Assembly (NCBI GenBank): GCA_945859605.1
Contig: OX243812.1
Location: forward strand, 47,896,371-47,960,370
Direction: 5' to 3'
Source of the DNA: Lumbricus rubellus
Taxonomy: Eukaryota; Annelida; Clitellata; Crassiclitellata; Lumbricidae
Length of the DNA stretch: 64,000 nucleotides
Part shown: one piece after another, positions 10,046-22,100 of the stretch
Numbering within the stretch: position 1 is the first letter of the stretch
Layout: each line of letters begins with the position of its first letter
The notes under the pieces: generated by a model
The model's database searches: none
What the model was told of the DNA's origin: nothing
What the model saw: only the letters and a program-made list of their open reading frames with translations
Position numbers and translations under genes: made by a program

Positions 10046-11580
10046 CTTAGACTAATTTTATCAGGTGGGTAAGTGGGTCAAATGTGGGTCCAAACATGGG
10101 GAAATATCAATTTCTCCTATATTCTCACTATGTGTGTGACATTAATTTTTCTTTTTTCAGTTTTGCATTTTTTGTGATGAGTTATCTACCTAGGCAGTCA
10201 GAAAATAATCTTAGACTGATTTTATCAAGTGGGTAAGTGGGTCAGATGTGGGTCCAAACATGGGGAAATATCAATTTCTCCTATTTTCTCACTATGTGTG
10301 TGACATTAATTTTTCTTTTTTCAGTTTTGCATTTTCTATGATGAGTTATCTACCTAGGCAATCAGAAAATAATCTTAGACTGATTTTATCAGGTTGGTAA
10401 GTGGGTCAAATGTGGGTCCAAACACGGGGAAACACCATTTTAACACATTTTCTCACTATATGTGTGACATTAATTTTTCTTTTTTTAATTTTGCATTTTC
10501 TGTGATGAGTTATCTATCTAGGCAGTCAGAAAATAATCTTAGACTGATTTTATCAGGTGGGTAAGTGGGTCAAATGTGGGTCCAAACATAAGGAAATATC
10601 AATTTCTCCTATTTTCTCACTATGTGTGTGACATTAATTTTTCTTTTTTCAGTTTTGCATTTTCTGTGATGAGTTATCTACCTAGGCAATCAGAAAATAA
10701 TCTTAGACTGATCTTATCAGGTGGGTAAGTGGGTCAAATGTGGGTCCAAACACGGAGAAACACCATTTTAACACATTTTCTCACTATATGTGTGACATTA
10801 ATTTTTCTTCTTTAGTTTTGCATTTTCTATGATGAGTTATCTACCTAGGCAATCAGAAAATAGGCTTAGACTGATTTTATCAGGTGGGTAAGTGGGTCAA
10901 ATGTGGGTACAAACATGGGGAAATGTCAATTTCTCCTAGTTTCTCACTGTGTGTGACATTAATTTTTCTTTTTTCAGTTTTGCATTTTCTGTGATGAGTT
11001 ATCTACCTAGGCAATCAGAAAATAATCTTAGACTGATTTTATCAGGTGGGTAAGTGGGTCAAATGTGGGTCCAAACACGGGGAAACACCATTTTAACACA
11101 TTTTCTCACTATATGTGTGACATTAATTTTTCTTCTTTAGTTTTGCATTTTCTATGATGAGTTATCTACCTAGGCAATCAGAAAATAGGCTTAGACTGAT
11201 TTTATCAGGTGGGTAAGTGGGTCAAATGTGGGTCCAAACATGGGGAAATATCAATTTCTCCTATATTCTCACTATGTGTGTGACATTAATTTTTCTTTTT
11301 TCAGTTTTGCATTTTCTGTGATGAGTTATCTACCTAGGCAATCATAAAATAATATTAGACTGATTTTATCAGGTCGGTAAGTGGGTCAAATGTGGGTCCA
11401 AACACGGGGAAATGTCAATTTCTCCTATTTTCTCACTATATATGTGTGTGACATTAATTTTTCTTTTTTCAGTTTTGCATTTTCTGTGATGAGTTATCTA
11501 CCTAGGCAATCAGAAAATAAGCTTAGACTGATTTTATCAGGTGGGTAAGTGGGTCAAATGTGGGTCCAAACACGGGGAAT
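10046..11580 (+). repeat. Satellite array, ~164-bp unit, about 9 copies
   Basis: Each unit contains CCTAGGCAATCAGAAAATAA, 'GTGGGTAAGTGGGTCAAATG', 'CCAAACACGGGGAAA' and a T-rich stretch ending TTTTGCATTTTCTGTGATGA. Two variants alternate: 'ATGGGGAAATATCAATTTCT' and 'ACGGGGAAACACCATTTTAA'. Opposite orientation to the array at 14440-17470. Confidence 0.95.
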
Positions 11581-11689
11581 AACAGTTTACGTTTTAATCA
11601 TGTTTTCTGTTAAATGACATAATGTTCCTCTTTGAGCTATTGCTTTTTTTTGGTGTGGAACTGTGGATGCATGAACGAACATAAGAAAT

Positions 11690-13600
11690 TTGTTTAAAAA
11701 TGAGGGATTCTTGAGTATATATTACTATCTGGGGTACCCGGCGTTGCCCGGGAAATTTAAGATTCGACCCGCTCCGGCTACAACGCCACCACATCTCTCC
11801 TCTACTACCCACCTCCACCTCAAACCCCACTCAAACACCCCTCCCTCCACCCCACCCTTCCACACACTCCACCCACTCCCAGCCCCCTTCACCCACCCCA
11901 TCCCCCTCCACACCACCCACCCCTCCATCCCCCACCATCCACCCCATTCCCCCACACCACCCTCTACTCCGACCACCCACACCCCCTCGCCGCCCCTCTC
12001 CCATCCCTTCTCCCTACCCCCTATTGGGGGGTGAGGAGAGGGGTGAAATGGAAATAGCAAAAGTTTGTGTTTTCGTATCCCACCATGGACCCCCTGGTGG
12101 GAGAGATTCACCAACTCCTTCACTCCCTGGACCTGCCGGTCCTCTGTCTATATGCTATTCAAATCAATAGCTGGGAAAAAATTCGTGCCCCCTACAAACA
12201 TTCCCCCTTACCCCTATGGTGTTAGAAATTCGCCAACCCCTGCACTTTTTAAGTCTGATAGATCCCTGTCTAGGTGCAAAGTTTCAGATCAATAGCTACG
12301 AAACTGTGGGCGTGCATTCTGGACAAAGCCACATACATACACACCGGTATTGGACACCCAGTGGAGGGATTCGCGAATTTTTTACACCATGGGGGTAAGG
12401 GTTGGGGCAAAACCTCTAAATTTCGCTTCTTTTTAAAGCCGTTTCATGCATAGTTTCACAATTATTCACGTTAAACCTTACAGCTAGACAGATTTTTACA
12501 CGGGTCGCCTCCCTGCACACAACACACACCTCGGCCTGCAGGCGCCGGGTGGGGGTAGGTGGGGTGTGTTGGGGGATGATATTTTTCCCCAAAACTCAAA
12601 TTTCATAGGTGGCGTACCAGTAGAGGTCGAAGTATGCTGGTGCGTGGTGGGGTGAGGAGGGTTGAGTGTGGGGTGGGGCGGATTTTTTTCTTTCGAAAAC
12701 CCAAAATTTCAATGGTAGCGTACCGGTGTACGTCCGAGTATGGTGGGGTGTATATGCATATATGTATGTATACTATACAATATATACGGTATACTATATC
12801 TAGTATACATATATATATGTATGTATACTAGATGGGGTACGTGGCGTTGCACGGGAAGTTTAGGATTCACCTCGCTCCCGGCCAATCTCATATTTCCCTA
12901 CCCCACGACTCCATCCGCACTCCTATTGCCCACCAACCTACTTTTAAACCCCACCCACCCCCACGACACCCCACACACCCACTACCCCACACCCATCCCC
13001 GATCTCCACCGGTACGCGACCCGTGAAATTTTTTCCTGAAACATTTTCAACTCCACCCCAACCAATCCCACCCTAACATACCCCACCATACTCGGACGTA
13101 CACCGGTACACTACCATTGAAATTTTGGGTTTTCGGAAAAAAATTCCGCCCCACCCCATACTCAACCCTCCATACCCCACCACGCCCCAGCATACTCCGA
13201 CCTCCACTGGTGCGCCACCTATGAAATTTGAGTTTTGGGGAAAAATATCATCCCCCAACACACCCCACCTACCCCCAACCGGCGCCTGCAGGCCGAGGTG
13301 TGTTTTGGGTGCAGGGAGGCGACCCGTGTAAAAATCTGTCTAGCTGTAAGGTTTAACGTGAATAAGTGTGAAACTATGCATGAAAAAGGCTTTAAAAAGA
13401 AGCGAAAATTAGGGTTTTTGCCCCCAACCCTTACCCCCCCCCCCCCCATGGTGTAAAAGATTCGCGAATCCCTCCACTGGGTGTCCAATACCGTCACGGA
13501 CACTGTAGTGAAGGTTTGGAATGAAAAGGTGTAAAACTGTGAACGTGCATTCTGGACAAACATATAAATAAACATACCCACATCCTTTCTTATAGATATA
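11690..13600 (+). mobile_element. Foldback core, left half: units starting GGGTACCCGGCGTTGCCCGG
   Basis: A unit starts at about 11730 (GGGTACCCGGCGTTGCCCGG), passes through a C-rich (CCCCAC)n-like tract (11800-12030) and ends near 12330 in 'TGCATTCTGGACAAA' plus acataca repeats. A second unit of the same type starts at 12834 (GGGTACGTGGCGTTGCACGG) and ends near 13580 in the same 'TGCATTCTGGACAAA'. The start/end pair recurs, so these are separate copies of one short non-autonomous element of unknown class that sit inside the foldback. The Pro-rich open frames across the C-rich tracts are not genes. Confidence 0.65.
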
Positions 13601-13637
13601 GATGGAGAGAAATTAATCTATATCTATAAGAAAGGAT
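13588..13637. repeat. Hairpin at the junction of two opposed core units
   Basis: CATCCTTTCTTATAGATATA (from about 13580) and its reverse complement (to about 13638) flank a short GA-rich spacer (ggagagaaattaa). It marks the point where the plus-oriented unit ending at 13580 meets the minus-oriented unit that starts at 14300. Confidence 0.8.
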
Positions 13638-14330
13638 GTATATAATACGTATGTAATAGGTGTGTATGTATGTGACTTTGTCCAGAATGCACGCCCACAG
13701 TTTCGTAGCTATTGATCTGAAACTTTGCACCTAGACAGGGATACATCAGACTTAAAAAGTGCAGGGGTTGGCGAATTTCTAACACCAAACGGGTAAGGGT
13801 GGGGGGAATGTTTGTAGAAGGCACGAATTTTTTCCCCAGCTATTGATCTGACACTTTGCATATAGACAGAGAACCGTCAGGTCCAGCCAGTGAAGGAGTT
13901 GGTGAATCTATCCCACCAGGAGGTCCATGGTGGGGTGCAAAAACACAAACTTTTGCTATTTCCATTTCACCCCTCTCCTCACCCCCCCCCCCCCAATAGG
14001 GGGTAGGGAGAAGGGATGGGAGAGGGGCGGCGAGGGGTGGGGGTGGTCGGAGTAGAGGGTGGTGTGGGGGAACGGGATGGATGGTGGGGGATGGAGGGGT
14101 GGGTGGTGTGGAGGGGGATGGGGTGGGTGAAGGGGGCTGGGAGTGGGTGGAGTGTGTGGAAGGGTGGGGTGGAGGGAGTGGGTGTTTGAGTGGGGTTTGA
14201 GGTGGAGGTGGGTAGTAGAGGAGAGATGTGGTGGCGTTGTAGCCAGAGCGGGTCGAATCTTAAATTTCCCGGGCAACGCCGGGTACCCCAGATAGTAATA
14301 TATACTCAAGAATCCCTCATTTTTAAACAA
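13620..14330 (-). mobile_element. Foldback core, right half (inverted unit)
   Basis: Reverse complement of 11690-12345, including the G-rich tract (13985-14180) and the terminal CCGGGCAACGCCGGGTACCC at about 14268-14287. Conservation between arms is high even in the low-complexity tract, suggesting recent origin or gene conversion between arms. Confidence 0.75.
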
Positions 14331-14439
14331 ATTTCTTATGTTCGTTCATGCATCCACAGTTCCATACCAGAAAAAAACAATAGCTCAAAGAGGCATATTA
14401 TGTCAATTAACAGAAAATATGATTAAAACCTAAACTGTT

Positions 14440-17400
14440 ATTCCCCGTGTTTGGACCCACATTTGACCCACTTACCCACCTGATAAAATCAGTCTAAGCT
14501 TATTTTCTGATTGCCTAGGTAGATAATTCATTACAGAAAATGCAAAACTGAAAAAAGAAAAATTAATGTCATACATATAGTGAGAAAATGTGTTAAAATG
14601 GTGTTTCCCCGTGTTTGGACCCACATTTGACCCACTTACCCACCTGATAAAATCAGTCTAAGATTATTTTCTGATTGCCTAGATAGATAACTCATCACAG
14701 AAAATGCAAAACTGAAAAAAGAAAAATTAATGTCACACACATAGTGAGAAAATAGGAGAAATTGATATTTCCCCATGTTTGTACCCACATTTGACCCACT
14801 TACCCACCTGATAAAATCAGTCTAAGCTTATTTTCTGATTGCCTAGGTAGATAATTCATTACAGAAAATGCAAAACTGAAAAAAGAAAAATTAATGTCAT
14901 ACATATAGTGAGAAAATGTGTTAAAATGGTGTTTCCCCGTGTTTGGACCCACATTTGACCCACTTACCAACCTGATAAAATCAGTCTAAGATTATTTTCT
15001 GATTGCCTAGGTAGATAACTCATCATAGAAAATGCAAAACTGAAAAAAGAAAAATTAATGTCACACATATAGTGAGAAAATGTGTTAAAATGGTGTTTCC
15101 CCGTGTTTGGACCCACATTTGACCCACTTACCCACCTGATAAAATCAGTCTAAGGTTATTTTCTGATTGCCTAGGTAGATAACTCATCACAGAAAATGCA
15201 AAACTGAAAAACTGAAAAAAGAAAAATTAATGTCACACACATAGTGAGAAAATAGGAGAAATTGATATTTCCCCATGTTTAGACCCACATTTGACCCACT
15301 TACCCACCTGATAAAACCAGTCTAAGATTATTTTCTGACTGCCTAGGTAGATAACTCATCATAGAAAATGCAAAACTGAAAAAAGAAAAATTAATGTCAC
15401 ACATATAGTGAGAAAATGTGTTAAAATGGTGTTTCCCCGTGTTTGGACCCACATTTGACCCACTTACCCACCTGATAAAATCAGTCTAAGATTATTTTCT
15501 GATTGCCTAGGTAGATAACTCATCACAGAAAATGCAAAACTGAAAAAAGAAAAATTAATGTCACACACATAGTGAGAAAATAGGAGAAATTGATATTTCC
15601 CCATGTTTGTACCAACATTTGACCCACTTACCCACCTGATAAAATCAGTCTAAGCTTATTTTCTGATTGCCTAGGTAGATAATTCATTACAGAAAATGCA
15701 AAACTGAAAAAAGAAAAATTAATGTCATACATATAGTGAGAAAATGTGTTAAAATGGTGTTTCCCCGTGTTTGGACCCACATTTGACCCACTTACCAACC
15801 TGATAAAATCAGTCTAAGATTATTTTCTGATTGCCTAGGTAGATAACTCATCATAGAAAATGCAAAACTGAAAAAAGAAAAATTAATGTCACACATATAG
15901 TGAGAAAATTTGTTAAAATGGTGTTTCCCCGTGTTTGGACCCACATTTGACCCACTTACCCACCTGATAAAAACAGTCGAAGATTATTTTCTGATGACCT
16001 TGGTAGATAACTCATCACAGAAATTGCAAAACTGAAAAAAGAAAAATTAATGCCACACATATAGTGAGAAAATGTGTTAAAATGGGGTTTCTCCGTGTTT
16101 GGACCCACATTTGACCCACTTACCAACCTGATAAAATTAGTCTAAGATTATTTTCTCATTGCCTAGGTAGATAACTCATCATAGAAAATGCAAAACTGAA
16201 AAAAGAAAAATTAATGTCACACATATAGTGAGAAAATGTGTTAAAATGGTGTTTCCCCGTGTTTGGACCCACATTTGACCCACTTACCCACCTGATAAAA
16301 TCAGTCTAAGATTATTTTCTGATTGCCTAGGTAGATAACTCATCACAGAAAATGCAAAACTGAAAAAAGAAAAATTAATGTCACACACATAGTGAGAAAA
16401 TAGGAGAAATTGATATTTCCCCATGTTTGTACCAACATTTGACCCACTTACCCACCTGATAAAATCAGTCTAAGCTTATTTTCTGATTGCCTAGGTAGAT
16501 AATTCATTACAGAAAATGCAAAACTGAAAAAAGAAAAATTAATGTCATACATATAGTGAGAAAATGTGTTAAAATGGTGTTTCCCCGTGTTTGGACCCAC
16601 ATTTGACCCACTTACCAACCTGATAAAATCAGTCTAAGATTATTTTCTGATTGCCTAGGTAGATAACTCATCATAGAAAATGCAAAACTGAAAAAAGAAA
16701 AATTAATGTCACACATATAGTGAGAAAATTTGTTAAAATGGTGTTTCCCCGTGTTTGGACCCACATTTGACCCACTTACCCACCTGATAAAAACAGTCGA
16801 AGATTATTTTCTGATGACCTTGGTAGATAACTCATCACAGAAATTGCAAAACTGAAAAAAGAAAAATTAATGTCACACATATAGTGAGAAAATGTGTTAA
16901 AATGGGGTTTCTCCGTGTTTGGACCCACATTTGACCCACTTACCAACCTGATAAAATTAGTCTAAGATTATTTTCTCATTGCCTAGGTAGATAACTCATC
17001 ATAGAAAATGCAAAACTGAAAAAAGAAAAATTAATGTCACACATATAGTGAGAAAATGTGTTAAAATGGTGTTTCCCCGTGTTTGGACCCACATTTGACC
17101 CACTTGCCCACCTGATAAAATCAGTCTAAGGTTATTTTCTGATTGCCTAGGTAGATAACTCATCACAGAAAATGCAAAACTGAAAAAAGAAAAATTAATG
17201 TCACACACATAGTGAGAAAATAGGAGAAATTGATATTTCCCCATGTTTAGACCCACATTTGACCCACTTACCCACCTGATAAAATCAGTCTAAGATTATT
17301 TTCTGACTGCCTAGGTAGATAACTCATCACAGAAAATGCAAAACTGAAAAAAGAAAAATTAATGTCACACATATAGTGAGAAAATGTGTTAAAATGGTGT

Positions 17401-17470
17401 TTCCCCGTGTTTGGACCCAAATTTGACCCACTTACCCACCTGATAAAATCAGTCTAAAATTATTTCCTGA
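14440..17470 (-). repeat. Satellite array, ~164-bp unit, about 18 copies, with a 5-unit higher-order repeat
   Basis: Inverted orientation of the left array. Diagnostic variants recur exactly 820 bp apart: 'GTACCAACATTTGACC' near 15608 and 16428, and 'GATAAAAACAGTCGAAGA' near 15966 and 16786. A five-unit block was therefore duplicated within the array. One unit also carries a small internal duplication (aaactgaaaaactgaaaaaag near 15200). Confidence 0.95.
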
Positions 17471-17629
17471 TTGGCTAGGTCAATAACTGTTGATTAATTA
17501 TTCTTTGGTGTGAAAATCTTATGCAGATGTACGGTCATAAGATGATTTTTCAATATGAATTTTACCTTCGGCTTTCCATACCGAATGTCTGAATATCGAA
17601 CGTGAATATCAAACCAACTTGACGGAGGT
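17471..17629 (-). repeat. Right outer arm of foldback element
   Basis: Inverted match to 9875-10045, keeping the same reading frame on the minus strand. Upstream on the minus strand the frame is preceded by TTTTCGCAG, a plausible splice acceptor. Confidence 0.75.
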
Positions 17630-17999
17630 GCTGAACCTGTGGCTGCGAAAATTCAAACTCGCGTGAATATGGTGCTGGACTTGTTTTTGTCCTTTTGACC
17701 CGCATCCATAAATTTTCGATATTTTGTGTTGAAACTCTGCGTTGTTCGAATCAAAGAAATGTTGGTCGTGAACAGTTGCTAATTGCATGTAAGTTCCATT
17801 GGCTAATCCTGCAATTCCCCGGTATGCGGTACAACCATGACGGGGTCAACCCGAATCCTGGAAACGTTGAAAATACACAAAAGCCCGATTTCCCGGAAAC
17901 AGCTGTAAGAAAGCGGCTGAACTCCCCAAAACTATTCCGAGTAAAATTAAAGGCATGACATAATGACAATTCAGGTCCAGCGCCGATGCCCAGAAGGTC

Positions 18000-18256
18000 A
18001 GAAGAAATCAAGTACCCTCAGCTGCACAAAGCAGAACTAAGTCTTACTGTTTCCCGCTAACGGACTGCAATCAGGCGGCTAGCCCTACAAAGCAGCAACC
18101 TAGATCAGTATCCCGACTATTCTTCGTCAAATGGCTATTAGCCTCTCTGTCACTTTTCTCACTGTTCTTAAAACTTCCTATTCGACCGGGGTTGAACTGG
18201 GAGCGCTCCTGAGCAGACAATCTTGAAGGGGCGCTATATAAAATTCGCATTAAATA
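18000..18256 (+). mobile_element. L2/CR1-like LINE 3' fragment with shared tail
   Basis: Ends in 'GGGAGCGCTCCTGAGCAG', 'CTTGAAGGGGCGCTATATAA' and (AAAT)n. This is the tail shared with the LINE at 33 kb. Upstream coding remnants are badly decayed, and the 5' limit is uncertain. Confidence 0.65.
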
Positions 18257-18363
18257 AATAAATAATGGTCCTGTTAGTGTTGTTGATGACACATTCTAGT
18301 GTCTAAAAATCATCAAGTTCCTTGAAAATCAATTGTGAGGATACGAATGATATTCATTTAGAG

Positions 18364-19142
18364 CAGGGGTCTCAAACACGCGGCCCGCGGGCCGCATGCG
18401 GCCCGCGGACCCGAATAATGCGGCCCGCGAGAGCCATCTGGTTTTTATTTATTTTTTTACATTTAAAGAAAATTGGTTAAAAACTGAATTCTGCTGATTT
18501 TTTGCGATTTGAACCAAGGTTCAAACTGTTTTCTTCTATGTTTTTCTCTCGTAGGTCACATAGACGTAGCCTACGAAGCGGGGGTCCAGAGGGGGCAAAT
18601 GCCCTCTCCATTTCGGGAAACTCTGTTTTTCGGGAAAGGCAGACCCGGATAAATTTTCAAAAAAAATAGAAATAGTATTTTTCACACGATTTCAACCAGA
18701 TGGCTACACAAAGGTCCTCAACTTTTTTGTCTGAAAAAATTAGTATTTTCCACCACGAGATTTATTTTTTGGTCAGATTGATTTATCTTAGCGCCCCCCA
18801 CCCCACTGCTGAAATCTTTCGTACGTCTATGGTAGGTAGGATAGGCCTATTATAGGTTTACTAAATGCGCTATTGATGCTCGTCATAGACCCTATATATC
18901 TTAGTGACTCTGAGTTTTCAATTTTGTGTAAGACTTATAGTACCTACCATTATGGTTATGTTTATATTGAAAGTATAATATTAACCTAAGTGATTTTACA
19001 GGATTATATCATTATTACAGCATTGTAACCCTTCCCCCATATAAATAGTTTAACTTGCAAGACACAATTTTATGTTGCGGCCCGCGAGACACTGTAAATT
19101 TTCAAATTTGGCCCACATGATGACTTGAGTTTGAGACCTCTG
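18364..19142. mobile_element. hAT-type non-autonomous transposon, 8-bp TSD
   Basis: TIRs CAGGGGTCTCAAACACG and (inverted) CAGAGGTCTCAAACTCA, flanked by perfect ATTTAGAG at 18356-18363 and 19143-19150. GC-rich subterminal GCGGCCCGCGGGCC repeats follow. These ends resemble widespread animal hAT elements. No transposase remains. A second MITE (18559-18831) is inserted inside. Confidence 0.9.
18559..18831. mobile_element. Nested MITE, CATAGACGTA-ended family
   Basis: Ends CATAGACGTAGCCTACGAAG and, inverted, CATAGACGTACGAAAG. Flanks GTAGGTCA and GTAGGTAG are a 6/8 match. The same family is at 52299-52647, sharing 'GGGGCAAATGCCCTC' and 'TTTTTCGGG'. It lies within the hAT element at 18364-19142 and is therefore younger than it. 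Confidence 0.7.
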
Positions 19143-19150
19143 ATTTAGAG

Positions 19151-22100
19151 GATTCAGATTTCAGTGATTCGGACCGCACCCAACTATGACAGCATGCCAA
19201 CATAGGTTGTAGGACATTATTCCACAGACATAATCTTCCGGACACCCCAACCCTTTTTCACAGGACATTAGGACATATCCCTCAGACATATTCCCATATC
19301 TGCAAGCAGCCTATTTCTGCATTTTATTGATAAAGCTTTAATATTGTTCTGTTTTTGTTCCCTGTGTCAATTTGTTAATTCCATCACGTAAATGACCTGC
19401 TGCCATTCAGATGTAAAGTTAAGGTCTACTTGTTGGACTCGTTCTGTGGTTCATTTCTAACGCTAGGAATTGTTAGTGTCATTTACGACTTGTCAATATT
19501 GTTAACTTAGAGACATTTTAAGGTCATTCACATCTAAAATTATATGTACAATGAAGACAACTGTGAAGAACTTTGGCCAACTAATGTAATAAACTATATT
19601 CTTATGTCAACAATGAAGCATTGCAAATAAATTTCGGCATAACTGGACCAAGTTAACATTGCGAAAATATTTGTACAGTACAATCTGTACCAGAGCTACC
19701 AAATGGCTTTGAACACTAGAAATGGATATTTAAAAGGCTTCTATAATAACTCAAAACTTAGAAAACTGCCTGGATATATCAACAAAATGGAATGCTCTAA
19801 ACTAGGATGTACCTGCCTAATTTATCTGATTTCACAACTACAAATGTACACTGGCCTGTTTTTTTAATGGAGATCAGTGTTGATAATTGCATCAGTGAAA
19901 GCAAAAAGCATTTTGGAGAGACTATTACAGGTCTGCTCACATTTTTAATTTATAGCCAAAAGTGGATCACATGATGATATGTGCTTACATGATACTAACA
20001 GCTGTGCAGACAATTCCATGACAGGCAGCATATGTAATATTGCTGACCTTGAGTCCATAGTACTTAATTTGGAGATGGATATAAATGAGACTTGTAGCAC
20101 TTGACGTTTACGTTTAAATGTTTACTTGACGTTTAAAGTTCAGTTAGTGATGCTGCTGATTGCAAACCGTAGTTACTGAACTGTCAAACAGATTCTGCTG
20201 TTCTGGCAAGGAGAGACAGACTACGTGAAACAGCCACATGATTACCATTTTGGTAATGAACATGATGTCAATATTTATTATTATTTGCAAACATTTTGAA
20301 TGCACACAAGGTCGCAGTTCTAAATGCATTTCTGGGGCATATTTACCTTATGTGATCTTCACTGCTAAATAGGTATATTCTGGAAAGTAGTTAAATTGTA
20401 CCTGATGCGTCTTGTGCCTTTGGCTGTGGTGCTTTTTTACAGTTCCTGACCCATCTATTTAGAACTCTACCTCTTCTTCATGTCACTGAAATCATCTTTT
20501 ACTGTAAACCAATAACTTAATTCTTTGTTGTTGTTGATTGTTAATGTTTGCTGTTACTGGGCTTTTATGTGTGCTTTTCAACTTCATATTAAAGATAAGT
20601 TAAGACATTTCAGTTGTAATAGGTTGTGCTGATGCTTGTACGATGCAGTGTATTAGACATCTTTATTCTACTAACATTTTAGGCTTTTTAAACTTTTATA
20701 GTTGTAATAAGCTATTGAGGCAATATGAACAATACCAGCACACCACACGTACTATGTTATTATTATTATTTTTATTATTAAATAAATTTGTAACATGCGC
20801 AAGGTCACACCGAGATGTGAATCTGAGGCATGGATAGTCAGCCGCCAGAGGAAGATGCAGTCAGAGATCCATGTGTTTGAAAGCCAAAAAGAAATAGTGA
20901 GTTTTGAGTTGCTTTTTGAAGGAGGGAAGTGAGTTTGAGCTGTTTGATGTGTTGTAATTTTATGAAGACTTCAACCAAACGAATAAATGTAGCAAATGTT
21001 ATGGGATATGTGTTTGCATTGACTGTGCTTGATGCTGTATGGATATATAATAGGTTCACTACTGCATCCATTTCCTGTTATTTTAACTTTGATTGCTGTA
21101 GATAAACATTTACACTACTTAGACTGATGTCGGCAGCTCTTTTATGGGACACTTACAAGATGCTATATGAAGTGCTTACATGCAATTATACTTGTTAGCA
21201 AAGATACAAGTTCATAGTCCAGAGATGCAAGTAGTCACATAAGATCTGTTACTATCATAGGAAAGCAGTATACCGGTAGGTACTGAAGTTGCATATATGT
21301 AGTATACACAATTAGTGGTACAAAATTTTGTCTTGTCTTGTGCCATGGGGAAACAAATTGGCAATAAATGTGTATGGGATAACTGTGGTCTATAATATCT
21401 ATGCTGGTTTGAAGCAGCTGTGGAAATAAACCAGTACCAGTATTCATTTGCCACCAAGGAAATAGCAACTTGCTGATAATTTTGTCCCCATTGTTCTGTG
21501 AAGAGGAAAATTCTGCCAGTGTTATTTGCCAAACTACAGTTGACGTGGAGTGCTGTGAGATTGAGGATGTAAGGAAATATGAGCAGGTCAATGAAGTACG
21601 GTTATTATTACGGTTTATTTATTATTTTCCTTGTTTGAACTATATTCAATGATTATATTCAATTGGCTTAAATTTGTAGTATTAATTTTGATTTGTCTGC
21701 AAGATTGAGTTGTGTCTAATAGTGGAATAACTAATTTGCTCACACCTGTCATAATATGACAACGAGAGAGGGAGATCTGCAGTATTGATGGAGTACACCG
21801 AATAAAGACTGGTTGAACTATAGGTGGCTTATTTACAGAAGAGGTGAAACATAAGTAGGCAATGAGAGAAATAAAGGAGTTCTAAGTGGAGGAGGAAATA
21901 AGGAGAAAAGTAATTCACCAAACTGACGGTTCAATGCACAACATATGGATAGTGGTAAGATTAAGTACCTTATGGATGCATTTCATTTAATGGGTTGATA
22001 AAGCATAGTCATTGACCCAAGCAAATCATGCAGACTCTCAAAACTGCAGTTCTAGGTGCTGCAGCCTTAGCACCCACCTAAGTACATCCCTGGAGTAGGC

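Larger units (their letters stand above)
9873..17629. mobile_element. Giant ~7.8-kb foldback (hierarchical palindrome) element
   Basis: The two halves are inverted copies at several levels. Outer arms: 9875-10045 and 17471-17629. Opposed satellite arrays: 10046-11580 and 14440-17470. Inner GC-rich arms: 11690-12345 and 13620-14330. Inner pair: 12345-12765 and 13072-13495. The outer arms are close to identical (CCTCCGTCAAGTTGGTTTGA...). A 7-9-bp direct repeat (GTGCTGAAC at 9864-9872 and 17628-17636) touches both ends and may be the target duplication. A 9-bp duplication would suit a Mutator-like element, but no transposase is present. Architecture (long inverted repeats filled with tandem repeats) is that of foldback/TU-type elements. 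No gene inside is supportable, except an exon-like segment in each outer arm. Confidence 0.8.

Noticed and set aside
11690..14330. Pro/His-rich and Gly/Trp-rich open frames of 60-130 codons
   Set aside because: They arise from (CCCCAC)n/(GTGGGG)n tracts in the foldback core and occur on both strands at once.
9875..17629. CRISPR-like array of ~164-bp direct repeats
   Set aside because: The units are contiguous tandem copies without unique spacers, in a eukaryotic foldback element.
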